Part shown: piece by piece, positions 10,348-21,469 of the stretch
How the letters are laid out: each line of letters starts with the position of its first letter
Numbering within the stretch: the stretch's first letter is position 1
NCBI GenBank assembly: GCA_030789695.1
Contig: CM061134.1
Location: forward strand, 63,353,370-63,417,369
DNA length: 64,000 bases
Origin: Scilla litardierei
Lineage: Eukaryota > Streptophyta > Magnoliopsida > Asparagales > Asparagaceae
Direction of reading: 5' to 3'
Made by a program: the position numbers and the translations under genes
The notes under the pieces: model-generated
Told to the model about the DNA's origin: nothing
What the model saw: only the letters and a program-made list of their open reading frames with translations
Database searches by the model: none

Positions 10348-11030
10348 ATCTCACCCTTTTGATGAGAACAAACCAAAAAATAAAATTTGTGCAATAATGC
10401 AAAAGGCAAAATACATGAAAAAATATTCACATCCTCCCCATATAACAAACACACTTGTGTAGTCACGAAAGAAACAGATAAACAAGTCTGTAAAACATGA
10501 TAACATACTCCCCCTTCTTAAAATCACTCTCGAACAAACTCCCCCTTTATAAAAACCATATGCTATTTTTTACACTTTCTCCCCCTGCTCAAACTTTCTC
10601 CACCTGCTCAAACTTTCTCTGCTCACTCTGCACACTCTTTCTCCCCCTTTTGTTGTCATCAAAAGAACATATGACATAAAACATATCATATTCAATAGCC
10701 AGCATTAGAAAACATGAAAACATAATGATCGTAAGGAGAATCATGGAGAACAGAAAATAAGTAAAAATACAAAGGGTTATTTAGTACCGACCCCCAGTGT
10801 TTTCTCCATAATTAGTATCACCCCCCTATGGTTTCAATTATTAGTAAGACCCCCCTATGTTTACATTATTTTCGGTAGTTATGAAAGTCCAACATGTCAA
10901 TATATTAACAAGAATATAATATCAGGCCGTGGCATGAGTATGTAATCTATCAAATGTTCAATGTGAACGAAACAAAAAAAGAAATTTTTAATTTTTTTAT
11001 ATGTTTTTAAAATTAAAACAAAATCTCGTA
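10348..11030 (-). other. 3' untranslated region of Copia C2
   Basis: It lies between the RNase H end and the 3' LTR and is rich in repeated ctccccc and actttctcc tracts (purine-rich on the coding strand). No gene is seen. Compared with the C1 copy at 32294-33463, about 507 bases (32781-33287) are missing here and are replaced by one arm of a foldback element. Confidence 0.65.
10774..10855. mobile_element. Single arm of the foldback element
   Basis: It starts gggttatttagtaccgac and follows the left arm at 8387 for about 80 bases, then stops abruptly at the edge of a deletion in the surrounding Copia 3' UTR. The opposite arm is absent. Confidence 0.75.
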
Positions 11031-11588
11031 CTATGGTAAATCAATGATGCCTAAATCCAGACGTAGACGTGAAAAACGATCATGCACTAAAGGTTTAGTA
11101 AAAATATCCGCAAGCTGAGAATCAATTGGGAAAAATACGATGTGCACATTTTCTTTAGCAACATGATCTCGAATAAAGTGATGTCTAACATCTATGTGTT
11201 TAGTACGAGAGTGGTGAACATGATTATTTGTTAAATCAATTGCATTCTAACTATCACATTGTAAAGAAGCACTTTTAAGTACTAGCCATAATCGAATAAT
11301 GTTTGCGTCATCCATAATACTTGAGCACAATAACTACCTAGGGCAATATATTCTGCTTCAGTAGTGGATAACACAACACTATTTTGTTTTCGACTTGACC
11401 ATGCAACTAAAGAGTGTCCTAGCATGAAACATGTGCCACTAGTGCTTTTTCTATCCACAAGACAACCAGCATAATCCGCATATAAATAGCATATTAAATT
11501 AAAATTATCAGAAGATGGGTACCATAAACCAAGTGTCTGTGTATGCATCATATAATGAAAAATTCTTTTGATAGCTTTCATGTGAGAT
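11031..11588 (-). pseudogene. Copia C2 RNase H, C-terminal part
   Basis: On the minus strand it reads MKAIKRIFHYMMHTQTLGLW, then DRKSTSGTCFMLGHSLVAWS and TTEAEYIALGSYCAQVLW, the standard Copia RNase H core with its acidic TEAEY motif. It ends in the typical ADIFTKPL-type tail. A frameshift lies near 11281. The upstream half of pol lies beyond the inserted solo LTR and resumes at 26777. Confidence 0.8.
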
Positions 11589-12169
11589 TGTCATGCCCCG
11601 CTTCCCATTATACTTGGGAGCGAGGACGCGAGCTGGTCCGCATGTGCTTAAAGCCAGGAGGATGTACTTCTATTTTTCTTTCCTCCTTGGTTTAAACACA
11701 ATAAGCATCTGTGTCTTAACATTTGCAGGTTCTTGCATGCGAACTCAGAACAACACAGAGTATCATTATTACAAGTTCAATGTCCAGAATACATGTACAC
11801 AAATAAGGCCTAGCATGGCCATTAGAAACAGATACATAAAATGAAAATACACCTAAATAAGTTTACAACAACAATTATTAAATTATAGCAGTGTTGCGAA
11901 GGCATGTCGTTCCTCAGCAGGGGATTCTCGGTGCCAAAGTGCTCCTGGTCAACCTGCTAAGTTTCAAGTGTACTCCACAGCAATCTCTGTCTCAAAACCT
12001 GATGTATATTTCACAAGATAATAGACAAGTAAATATACATCAGAGAGGGTCGCTCGACAAAATTTAAAATATTATAAAAATGGACCCTCGGCAAGATAAT
12101 ATAATATATATAGTTAGCAAAGTTCTGAAAATGAGAAACACATTATGTTCACAATAGTAAATGTAGGAG

Positions 12170-12345
12170 CAACGTAAGAAAGCATGACAAAGTGTAGTGA
12201 ACATAGTAAAGTGTAAAGAGTATGGCAATATATAGTGAGCATAGCAAAGTGTAGTGTACAGAGTAAAATGTAGTGAGCATGGCAAAGTGTAGTGTACAGA
12301 GTAAAGTGTAGTGAGCTTGGTAAATATATATGAGCATGGTAAGAG
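12170..12345 (-). repeat. Short tandem repeats in the chromovirus solo LTR
   Basis: Degenerate units of about 20 and 40 bases built on gcaaagtgtagtg and gagtaaagtgtagtgagc are repeated. Translations of this stretch are repeat artefacts. The remainder of 11589-13280 is LTR sequence without a gene. Confidence 0.6.
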
Positions 12346-13732
12346 CGTAGCTAACAGTTTACACAATTTATGATAGCAATAACAGAAAGTAAAGAGAGTG
12401 CCATTCAATACGTAATCTAGTGACAAGTCCAATGTCTGAGGGCGGAAGAAACTGCAATTGCACCCAAACCAACATAAGCTACCCGTGGTTTTGTACTTAC
12501 CGACCCCATCCGGGCGACGGTCAAATTTACCAGTGGAGTAAAATCCAGCATTCCGACCTCTTCTACACTGGATTATCCCACCCAAAAGTGTCAATTATAT
12601 CTGTACAGTTCAATGTATGCCATATGGCCCAATATTCCATAAATGCCCCGAGGCCCAATATTCTGAATCTGTATGAATGGACCATCCAAAAGTGGGATGG
12701 CACAAATAATGGAAATAACATGCAATATGACATTTTATGGATATTTTTAACGTGGCAGAAACATTTTTCACATATGCATTTATAAGGCAACACAACAAGT
12801 TATAACACCAAAGATCCCCAAAAGTTGACATGATATTTTATACTATGAGAGAACTATTTTCAGAGGTCAAATATAATTTTTCTGGGGTTTTAAACCATTA
12901 TCAACAATTTTCTAGAATTTTCAAAGCAACAAATACGTTTTCAAAAATTGAAAATACAAAAGTCCATGACTTGCAAAATTTGTATCTAACAAACCACACG
13001 TCAGATTTTTATGAAATTGGGGTCATAATTTTTCTTGTGATGAGAACTTTAGGTCCAGCAAGTTTCAGAATGGCATTTACGTGAAAATCGTTACAAACGA
13101 TTTAAATACGCGACTTTAAAAATTCATAGAAATTAGTATACTTGCCTGATTCCCTCGAAACCAGCGCATATATGTTCGTGATGAAACCGTGGACCTTCTG
13201 GTTGTCTCCGTTCATTATTCTGATACCAAATGTATTTTCGACCCGTATCAGTATATATATAATATTATTTATTAATATTATCTATTATACATTTGACAAC
13301 GTTTTTTGAATTCTACAGCTGACTAGGACAAGATAAAGAGTGGCTGAGATTTGATCTTGGTAAATCAATGGTTGAGATTGGATTTTGTGAAAATTTTAGT
13401 GGGAAAACTTAAATTTTGGTGGGAAAAATGTCTTGGGAACCAAAACATTGAAATTAGAAGTGTCTTGGGAAAGATTTCGGAGATTAAATTTGGAAGGAAA
13501 AGTGCCTTGGAAACCTAAACTTTGAAATTAGGAGTGCATTGGGAAAGATTGTGGAGATTAAATTTGGGGGGAAAAGTGCCTTGGGAACCTAAACTTTGAA
13601 ATTAAAAGTGCATTGGGAAAGATTGTGGAGAAGCATGATCCATTAAATAAAATAAAATAAAAAATTTAGCGTAAAACAATTTAGCGGAACAACAAATTAT
13701 TCCGCACCGAAGGCGCCCGTGCCATTTTTTAC

Positions 13733-13864
13733 GCTAATTTGTTGTTCCGCGCCAAAGGCGCGGGTCAGGGTGTCAATTAGGCCCGCCGGCCAGCTAAATC
13801 TTTTTACGCTAATTTGTTATTTCGCGCCAAAGGCGCGGGTCATGGTGTCAATTAGGCCCGCCAG
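13733..13864 (+). repeat. Duplicated segment containing an extra hAT terminus
   Basis: A unit of about 55 bases containing cgccaaaggcgcgggtca and ggtgtcaattaggcccgcc occurs at about 13733-13786 and again at about 13807-13864. The second copy leads into the hAT element. The first copy also carries the hAT target site and about 25 bases of hAT end, followed by Helitron sequence. Confidence 0.65.
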
Positions 13865-14345
13865 CCCGGCCCGGCCCGGGCCCGGGACCCCAAACCCAGG
13901 CCGGGCTGCATTTATGCAGCATTTGCCCGTTGCCAAACGAGCAAAAATTTGCCCGTTTGGCAATGATTGCCTTTTTTTTAAATTTTTTTAACATACAAAA
14001 ATCTCTATAAAACCCCCCCTCCCCCCTTATTTCTACACTCACAAAATCTCTAAACTCCTCTCTACCCTCACAAAATCTCTAAACTCTAATTCTCTAAACT
14101 CCTCTCTACCCGGTGTTCTACAACTCTCGCGACTACCATCTACCTCCGTCTACCGTCTCTACAATCGTCAATCTCGCTACTATCGTTAACCGTCTCGCTA
14201 CTCTAATTCGCTACTCCAATTCGCTACGTCCGGTCTCTCGCTAATACCGTGCAAGCTTCCCTCGGCGGTCGCTAGCTACTACCGGGCTCTACAACTCCGG
14301 GCATACTCAAACAGGTTTCTGTAGTATAAATTTTAGATTAGCATA

Positions 14346-14744
14346 ATGGCAGGACCGTCTAGGAAGATAAATATGAATTTTAATATAGATGATGATACTA
14401 ATACTACCGATTATGAATATTATGCTGATGTACTACGTGGTAACTATGCGGCTGGTTTTAATCCTGATATAGCAAATATTGAAACACAAGAACCTGATAA
14501 CTATGGGGCTAGTAATAATCCTAGCACCGTCATGCCACCACCTGCACATTCACCTTTCTCGCATGCTGCTCACACGTACACAAGTTCACCGACACAAACA
14601 TCAACACCTGCTTCACATATGCCTGCACGTACAACACAAACCCAAAAGAAAGGACAAAAGTCCGGTGTTTGGGATCATTTTACACGTGAAATGGTAAAAG
14701 ATAGTAATGGCATCGAACAAATTTGTGCCTTTTGTAAGATATGA
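14346..14744 (+). pseudogene. hAT transposase N-terminal fragment
   Basis: A 132-codon frame starts MAGPSRKINMNFNIDDD, has a low-complexity Pro/Thr/Ser stretch, and ends with the beginning of a BED-type zinc finger (SGVWDHFTREMVKDSNG, then QICAFCKI with C-x2-C). It stops at TGA after the Cys pair, so the finger's His pair is missing. The following 300 bases contain broken transposase coding sequence. Confidence 0.75.
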
Positions 14745-15048
14745 AGAACTAGTTTTGCTGCCACACATACTGCCAGCACTTCACATTCCGTAAGTATTGG
14801 AATCCTGTTCCTTTGCTATACACTATAGCGAAGGTTTTAGATCCCCAGTTTAAGGAGGATGTAGTACTTGACTTCTTAGATACCTATTACGAAAACTTGA
14901 ACCTTCAAGCTAAAGCAGAACAACACAAAGCTAGTTTTAAGAATAGCTGAAGATTACTTTTGCTGTATATGAGACACGATATGGTAGTTCTGCACACACA
15001 TCTAATGTTCAAGCATATTCAAGTGCTCCAAGCAGAGTCTGCCTGCTT

Positions 15049-15435
15049 ATGGGCAAGAAGAAGCAAAGAACATCTGACACAGCTAGTGAACTGTCTAGGT
15101 ATTTGTCAAGTTCTTGTCCATTTTCTGAAGAAGACTTGAATAATGAGAGTTTTGATGTTCTGTCATGGTGGAAACAATATAAGAATAGTTATCCAATTAT
15201 TTCCATGATGGCTTGTGATTTGTTAGCCGTACCCATATCCACTATTGCTTCGGAGTCTGCTTTTAATGCAGGTAGTCGTGTTCTTAGCAACAAGAGGTCA
15301 CGGCTGAAGCCAGATATAGTAGACGTGTCGGTTTGTGCGAAGGATTGGTTCAGGGCTGAATCGAGAATCCAATATCAGACCGACCTTTCTGAAGACTCTG
15401 AAGAAGATGATGAAGAAGAAGAAGCAGAGACTTGA
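15049..15435 (+). pseudogene. hAT transposase C-terminal dimerisation domain
   Basis: This 128-codon frame contains the hAT family C-terminal dimerisation signature: FDVLSWWKQYKNSYPIISMM, then LAVPISTIASESAFNAG and a conserved LSNKRSRLKPD segment, ending in an acidic tail. The RNase H-like catalytic core between this and the N-terminal part is deleted, so the element cannot encode active transposase. Confidence 0.88.
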
Positions 15436-16309
15436 TATATTTACTTGTATTAGCAGTTTATAACATGTATTAGTTTCTTTTTTTGGCCAATGTATGAGGG
15501 GTAAGGCTGGCCAACTTATGTCCCCCCTCAAAAAAAATTCAATTAATAAAATTTCAAGGTTCAACCCGGGACCTTCGAGAATTTCGGGATTAAACTTTTT
15601 GTTATATATTAATTTTCTCTTTTATTGTTAATAACATTAAAATATACAATTAAATATATATTGTTAACTTACCCAAAATATTTAGTAGGTAATTAAAACT
15701 TTAATTTGAACTTTTTTAAATTTTTAAGATTTTTGTATATGATTAATTTTTTTTTCATGTTTTTAAATTTTTGATTTTTCGAAGAGTTCTATCTTTTTTA
15801 AGATTTTTTACATGTTTAAATCTATATTTTAGAATTTTATATATTAGATTATATATTTTTTTGATTTTTTGGATTTTCGGTTAATAAGTTTTTTTTAAAA
15901 AAAATTTTATTTACATTGCCGGGCCGGCCCGCCAAGGCCCGGCCCGGCCTGGCCGGGCCAGGGCCGGCGGGCCGGCGGGCCGGGCTGGGCGTGGGTTTGG
16001 CCCACCCGGGCCGGGCCGGCTCGGCCAGGGAAAATTTTGAACCCGGGCCGGCCCGGCCCATGGCCCGGATGGGCCGAATTTACACCCTGAGGCGCGGGGG
16101 TCAAATTTGTTGTTCGACGCCGACTTTGTTGTTTCGGGCGCCTGTGCCGAATTTGTTGTTCCTCGCCGAAGGTGCCCGTGCCGCTAAATATTTTTAAGCT
16201 AATTTATTGTTCTTTTAAATTTTGACTGTGGAAATAATTTTTCGGGGAACAAAGATTTCGCGGGGAAAATCTTAAATGAACTGTGTCCGCGGGCACGGGT
16301 TATGACTAG

Positions 16310-16915
16310 TCTATTATACATTTGACAGCGTTTTTTGAATTATAGGGCTGACTATACAAGATAAAGAGTGGCTGAGATTTGATCTTGGTAAATCAATGGT
16401 TGAGATTGGATTTTGTGAAAATTTTAGTGGGAAAACTTAAATTTTGGTAGGAAAAGTGTCTTGGGAACCAAAACTTTGAAATTAGAAGTGTTTTGGAAAA
16501 GATTGTGGAGATTAAATTTTGTGGGGGATGCTTTAGGAACCTAAACTTTGAAATTAGAAGTGCCATGGGAAAGATTATGGAGATTAAATTTGGGGAGAAA
16601 AGTGCTTTGGGAACCTAAACTTTGAAATTAAAGTGTCTTGGTAAAGATTGTGGAGATTAAATTTGGGGGGAAAAGTACTTTGAGAACATAAACTTTGAAA
16701 TTAAAAGTGTCTTGGGAAAGATTGTGGCATGATCCATTAAATTAACGCCCGTGTCGAATTTGTTGTTCCGCGTCGAATTTACCTGTGCCGCTAATTATTT
16801 TTACGCTAATTTATTGTTTAGTTAAATTTTGGCTGTGAAAATAATTTTTCGGGGAACAAAGATTTCGTGGAGGAAATCTTAAATGAACCGTGCTCGCGAG
16901 CACGGGTTATGACTA
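16310..16915 (+). mobile_element. Helitron 2, head to tail with Helitron 1
   Basis: It repeats Helitron 1 from its TC start (tctattatacatttgac). Its terminal hairpin is the perfect palindrome ccgtgctcgcgagcacgg (16888-16905). The 3' terminus reads gactat where CTAG is expected, so the last base appears mutated. There is no coding sequence. The two copies share repeated aaactttgaaatta phrases. Confidence 0.72.
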
Positions 16916-17162
16916 TATGTTTATAAAACTTAAAATTACTGCCTTCTTCACGCACACGTTTTTGGATCATTTAGCATCATGGTTTTTCTTCCTCGGTATA
17001 GAAAAATGCTATAATAATAAGAATAAATGTATAAACAAGCAACCGAGACAAATTATTACCTATGATTAAAAATATCATAATATTAATATATAAATAAACC
17101 ATTCGTGCAAAATGTTTGTTAATTATACATTAAGACATTGCATAATATGGATGGTTCTCTAT

Positions 17163-17887
17163 AGGGCTGTTGACGAACGAGCTTGAACGAGCTTGAACAG
17201 GGAGCTTGGTTTTGTTCATGAACAAAATCCATGTTCAAGCTCTGTTCGTTTATTAACCAAGCTCTAAAAACATGTTCAAGCTTGTTCGTTAAGCTTATCG
17301 AACGAACGTAAACGAACATTTACCGAGCTTGTTCACGAGTAGTTAATCGAACATTCTGTTCGCTAACAAGACTTATTGAGCTTGTTTGTGAACACACAAT
17401 CAATCTTGTTCATGAACAGATTTTCAATCAAACAAACGAACGTCAATTTTTTAATCAGGAATAATAATATTTAAACAAAATTGCCAATGACTAAATCATT
17501 TAAATAAAAGGATTAAATATTTGCAGGACAAAAACAAATAAATCCAACATAATAGCTCCATAAATCCCATTACAAGCATACATTCCAAGCATAGTAAAAA
17601 ATATAGTATTTGTTTAAATTTACTACTTTCGGTACATGTTCGTTCACGAACACTTAACGAGCTTGTTCATGAACATCACTTAACGAGCTTTTTCACGAAC
17701 ACTTAACGAGCTTGTTCATGAACATAAATGAACGAACACAGTTATGTTCAAGCTCTGTTCGTTTACTAACTGAGCTCTAAAATCTGTTCAAGCTTGTTCA
17801 TTAAGCTTCCTGAACGAACGTAAACGAACATGTACCGAGCTTGTTCACGAATAGTTCGTCGAATGTTCTGTTCGTCAACAGCCCTAG
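17163..17887. mobile_element. hAT-like MITE (725 bp)
   Basis: The terminal inverted repeats agggctgttgacgaac and gttcgtcaacagccct border it, with ttctctat on both sides (17155-17162 and 17888-17895). The interior is filled with repeats of gagcttgttcatgaac type in both orientations, concentrated in the two outer thirds. The middle (17450-17630) is AT-rich and unrepeated. There is no ORF. Confidence 0.8.
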
Positions 17888-17895
17888 TTCTCTAT

Positions 17896-18766
17896 GCTCT
17901 GGATCCATGTACGCAGATGCACCTTCCAGCAAGTGGACAATATGTATTTATATTGCATCCATCATTTGTCTACAACTCATATATATAATCTGAATTTATA
18001 TACACAAAGTTGCCTAATGTCAGGTTACTGGATATTTATATTAGCCTACTATAATACAAACTTAATATATATATGAGTACAGAGTTTATATTAATTACCT
18101 TATCTAATGTTATCTATATGTTTGTTAGCAGGATTCTGCAATCTTGTGTAACATTTTTTGGTGAGGGATGTAGGAACCTACCTTGGCTTTGAGGTGATGG
18201 AGACTCACGGCCACAGAGGCAGTAGGGGAGGTTCACAACAGCAGGGACGGGAAGGGGGCCGGTTATGGAGAGGCCTGGGGTGTGGCGACTCTGGTGGTTC
18301 GACCAATGGTGGCTCCATCACGTTGTGCAGCGGGCGAGGGGGAACGGAGGAGGTGAGGGCGCCGGGGGTTGTCGTGGTTACGAGGGTTCGACTGGGCCTC
18401 GCCTGCGGTCGGTGGTGGCGCGAGGAAGGTGGAGCCAGAGGCGGAGGCCTCGGGGAGGAGGAGATGAAGGCCAGAGGGGCGGCCTCTTCAGGGAGGGCTC
18501 ACCGGCGGCATGTGGCGAGGAGGGGGTTCCGGCAATATTGAGGCTGGGGCAGCCCGAGGCTATTCGGGGCACGGGTGAGACGACGATCGTAACCGTCGGG
18601 CTTCGCCGGATGGCGATGGCACCAGAGGCGAGGGTGGGGGCGGCTTTGCGAGGGGCTTGGGCTTTCCTTCACGTGGAGATGAAGAAGAGGCAGGAGTTCT
18701 GTGCGTTTGCCGGGAGTGGGAAGGAAACGGAGTTTTAAAATGTTAAACTAATAATATAATACTCAT
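17896..18766 (-). other. Chromovirus solo LTR, GC-rich segment
   Basis: Positions 18150-18740 are GC-rich and open in several frames on both strands, encoding only Gly/Arg/Pro-rich low-complexity peptides. The reverse complement corresponds in position and composition to the Pro/Ser-rich stretch downstream of the TATA-like sequence in the LTR at 55920. I do not call a gene. Confidence 0.5.
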
Positions 18767-18915
18767 TGTTGTGAACGGTTATTTAACCGTAGTTAGTTGA
18801 GATTCTGGGCTATTCTAGAAATAGGCCCATATCATTGTAGCCCATATTTGTATTCTCCCCAATTGCCTATAAATAAAGAGCTGGGGGCTCCTCCCCCAGT
18901 AGTTGATTCATAACA
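18767..18915 (+). repeat. 5' LTR of the Ale-like Copia
   Basis: It starts tgttgtgaacgg and ends gattcataaca. A TATA-like tataaataaag lies at about 18869. The bases just after it, cgttatcagcacgag, are the likely primer-binding region. This is not the usual tRNA-iMet TGGTATCAGAGC, and I cannot assign the tRNA. Confidence 0.85.
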
Positions 18916-19312
18916 CGTTATCAGCACGAGCCTCTAAATTTTTTTCCACAAATTTTTTGTTCGTTGCGAAGGCGAAAGGAGACGGGAGATCACGCGCGCG
19001 GTGCAAGGCTTCCTCGATCGAGCGTCGTCATCCGCGTAGGGCTTCGTTCAACCGTCGCTATATCCGGAGGACGGATATAGAGGTAAAATCACTAAAAACA
19101 ATGTTTTTAATCATACGTATGATTGTTCTACCCTTAGATCTCATAAGATCGATACGGGGATTTGCTAGATCACCTAAAACGACGAATTTTTCGTCCCAAA
19201 AATCAAACTTTTAGGGTTTTATGTTGTATAAACCCTAGTTTGAGCCCGCCGGCGGCTTTGCCCCCGGCCAACCCCCCCCCATCCGTAAAACTCTCCCCCC
19301 CCCCCCCCCCCC
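18916..19312 (+). other. Leader of the Ale-like Copia
   Basis: It begins with the presumed primer-binding segment. A region with gatccggaggacggatatagaggtaa-like character near 19055-19085 recurs, inverted and diverged, near 20530-20600. No gene is seen. Confidence 0.5.
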
Positions 19313-19690
19313 CGCCTGAAGCGGGGGGCGGCTACTGTCGACGCCCGAAGGGGCGGTTCACGCCCCTGCCCCCCCCCCTCCCTCCCCGCCTGAAGCGGGA
19401 GGTGGCCTTCTGTCAACCACCCGAAGGGGCGGTTGACGCCCATGCCCCCCCCCCCTCGCCTGAAGCGGGGGGCGGCCTTCTGTCAACCGATCGAAGGGGC
19501 GGTTCACGCCCCTGCCCCCCTGAAGCGGGGGCGGCCTTCTGTCGACCGACCGAAGGGGCGGTTCACGCCCCTGCCCCCCGCCTGAAGCGGGGGGCAGCCC
19601 TCCTTCATCGCCCGCAGGGCGGTTCGCCCCCCAGCCCCTGCCAGAAGAGGGGGGCGGCCATAGTCGCCGCCTGAGGGGTGACGCTGCCAC
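19313..19690 (+). repeat. Tandem GC-rich repeats (about 60-75 bp, 5-6 units)
   Basis: Units start gcctgaagcggggggcggc, continue with tctgtcgaccg and cgaaggggcggttcacgccc, and end in a C run. Units near 19313, 19389, 19457, 19520 and 19579 are similar, and one near 19637 is weaker. Open frames on both strands here are repeat translations (EAGGG, RPTEGAV), not genes. Confidence 0.8.
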
Positions 19691-20770
19691 AAACCCCCCT
19701 GAAGGGGGGCTCCTCCGGTGCTACAGTGAGGGGCAGCGGCGGCTAACCCTAGCCACCGCCCCTTAACAAAATGGGCCTGAAGCCCATTTCGAAAAAAAAT
19801 AAAATAAAATAAAATAAATTCAGACTGCTTGCCTGAAGCCCGCAGCAACCCTGCGGGTTTCATGCCCGCAGACCACTTTTCCACAAAAAACAGATTGTGA
19901 TTGCGGGCCTGAAGCCCGCAGCGACGCCCGCAGCCACGCTGCGGGCTTCAGGCCCACAGACCATATTTCAAAAAAAAATTGCAAAAGGGGTAAATTACTA
20001 TTAAAGGGGCTAAAAATAAGCTTTAAAAGGCTTATTGTATCCAAATTTAATTTAAAAAGGGCGTTTAAGGGCCTATAAATTCGTGAAAAATCACGGTACA
20101 TTATGGGGCAATTATCGGACATATAAGGGTTTATTGGAGACTTTTGGGGGTTATTTGGTTTGGCCCGCCGCCGCTGGCGGCGGGTCCACCCGCCGCCAGC
20201 CGCGGCGGGCGGCGGGTTTGGCCCGCCGCTGGCAGTGGCGGGGCCGCCCGCCGTTAGCAACGGCGGGGGTGGGGGGGTTGCCGCCGCTTCGGGCGGCGTG
20301 CGGGGTTTTGGCACGAGTTCTTGGGGGGGATTCGTGTTCCGGCGAGAAGATCCCCTAGGGTTTGATTGTTTTTGGGGATAAAAATCCAATTTTTAGTAGA
20401 AAACGTGTTTTTTGATCTCCTAAAATCATTTTTTTATTGTAAAAGGTTGATTTTTAACAAAAAAAATGATAGAGTCTTGAGCGATTGATCCAAAAAATTG
20501 GATCTCTACATATGCGCATATGGAATATTTAGATCTAGGGAGAAAGTTACCTCTAGATCCTACCCGCCGGATCTAGCGACGTTCGGTGAAGGAAGCCCGT
20601 TCGCGTCGCGTCCGTCCGTCGGCAGGGGTTCGGCTTAGCTTCGAGCATGCTGATAATGTGTTGTAAACCTGGTGGCTATGGAATCCATAGCCCTGTATTT
20701 ATAGTGGTAGGGTTACATAATGGGTGGATACCCACTAACGGGTAGGCCCACCAAAAGCCCGTTTATAACA
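19691..20770 (-). mobile_element. Inverted 5'-end fragment of a related Copia element
   Basis: On the minus strand, 20770-20659 reads as a 112-bp TG...CA sequence (tgttataaacggg to ggtttacaaca). It is followed by attatcagcatgctcg, matching the LTR-leader junction at 18911-18932 (acgttatcagcacgag). The minus strand then runs through a diverged leader and a GC-rich repeat tract (20335-20160). No second LTR is seen, so it is a truncated head-to-head copy or an inverted duplication. The left boundary is unclear. Confidence 0.6.
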
Positions 20771-21469
20771 AACTTTGGGCTCTTATTCAATTTGATTGAT
20801 TAAACCCATTTTCTATACAACCCTTGCATCGTAATGATTTTTTCAGTAAAAATCATCTTTACATGCTTTATATCACTGGCAAATTCTGTGGATATTATAT
20901 GCGTGGTTGTGCATTATATTTAAAACTTAATAATTAGGAAGATCATGCGACCGCTCTGCCGTTAGTCACCTAACCTAACGGTGTATGACGTTGCACAGTG
21001 GTCCAATAATTATTAAGTGATTAAATGTCTTATCCTTATGCGAATATAAATGCATGCGATGTCTGTGAATGAAAATGTTGATGAGCACAATATTTCTGCA
21101 TGAATGGCTAAATGTGGTTTTTGGATCGGCTGTTTAAGTCCCACAGTTTATTTCCTGCACTTTTCTTTTATTTTTGAGAGAAATTGTAGTGAGGAATTTA
21201 TGTAAATGTCAAGGAAAGAAGACCAACTTCCATGGAGACGGAGGCCACATTTGAAGCTGGAGATATCATATGGGACCCACGGGGTTTCCAAAGTTGTATT
21301 TTCCTTTTAAAGCTGCAAATTGTATAATTTGGACTGTATGAACTTTGGACTTTTTCTTGTGGGACTGACCGATCCTCGCATTTAGCTTTTCATTAAATAT
21401 TGCCTACGTATGAAAATGTTTTCTTTGATTAAAATATTAATTCATGCATGTTTGTGCTCTGCTAGATAA
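20771..21469 (+). other. Leader of the Ale-like Copia, 3' part
   Basis: This is AT-rich sequence up to the gag ATG. I see no gene or obvious repeat. Confidence 0.5.

Larger units (their letters stand above)
13840..16090 (+). mobile_element. hAT transposon, internally deleted
   Basis: The terminal inverted repeats are tcatggtgtcaatt (13840) and aatttacaccctga (16090). A perfect 8-bp target duplication, ggcgcggg, lies at 13832-13839 and 16091-16098. Subterminal regions are rich in cccggcc repeats. Two parts of a transposase remain, with the catalytic middle lost. Confidence 0.88.
13281..16309 (+). mobile_element. Helitron 1 (non-autonomous, interrupted by a hAT element)
   Basis: It begins TCTATTATACATTTGAC after an A and ends CTAG at 16306-16309, about 10 bases after a hairpin gtgtccgcgggcac. 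These are the hallmark termini of Helitrons. The next element starts directly at 16310. It contains repeated phrases of aaactttgaaattagaagtg type and no Rep/helicase ORF. The hAT at 13840-16090 accounts for most of its length; net size is about 770 bp. Confidence 0.75.

Noticed and set aside
12064..12594. A 176-codon minus-strand frame rich in YTLPCSLHFT repeats
   Set aside because: It is a translation of short tandem repeats inside the chromovirus solo LTR.
18158..18738. GC-rich frames of 127 and 157 codons as a possible host gene
   Set aside because: They fall within the solo LTR at the place of the GC-rich LTR stretch, are open in overlapping frames, and resemble no protein.
19162..19884. 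Pro/Gly-rich ORFs of up to 170 codons in the Copia leader
   Set aside because: They read through the 60-75 bp tandem repeat on both strands and are not credible proteins.
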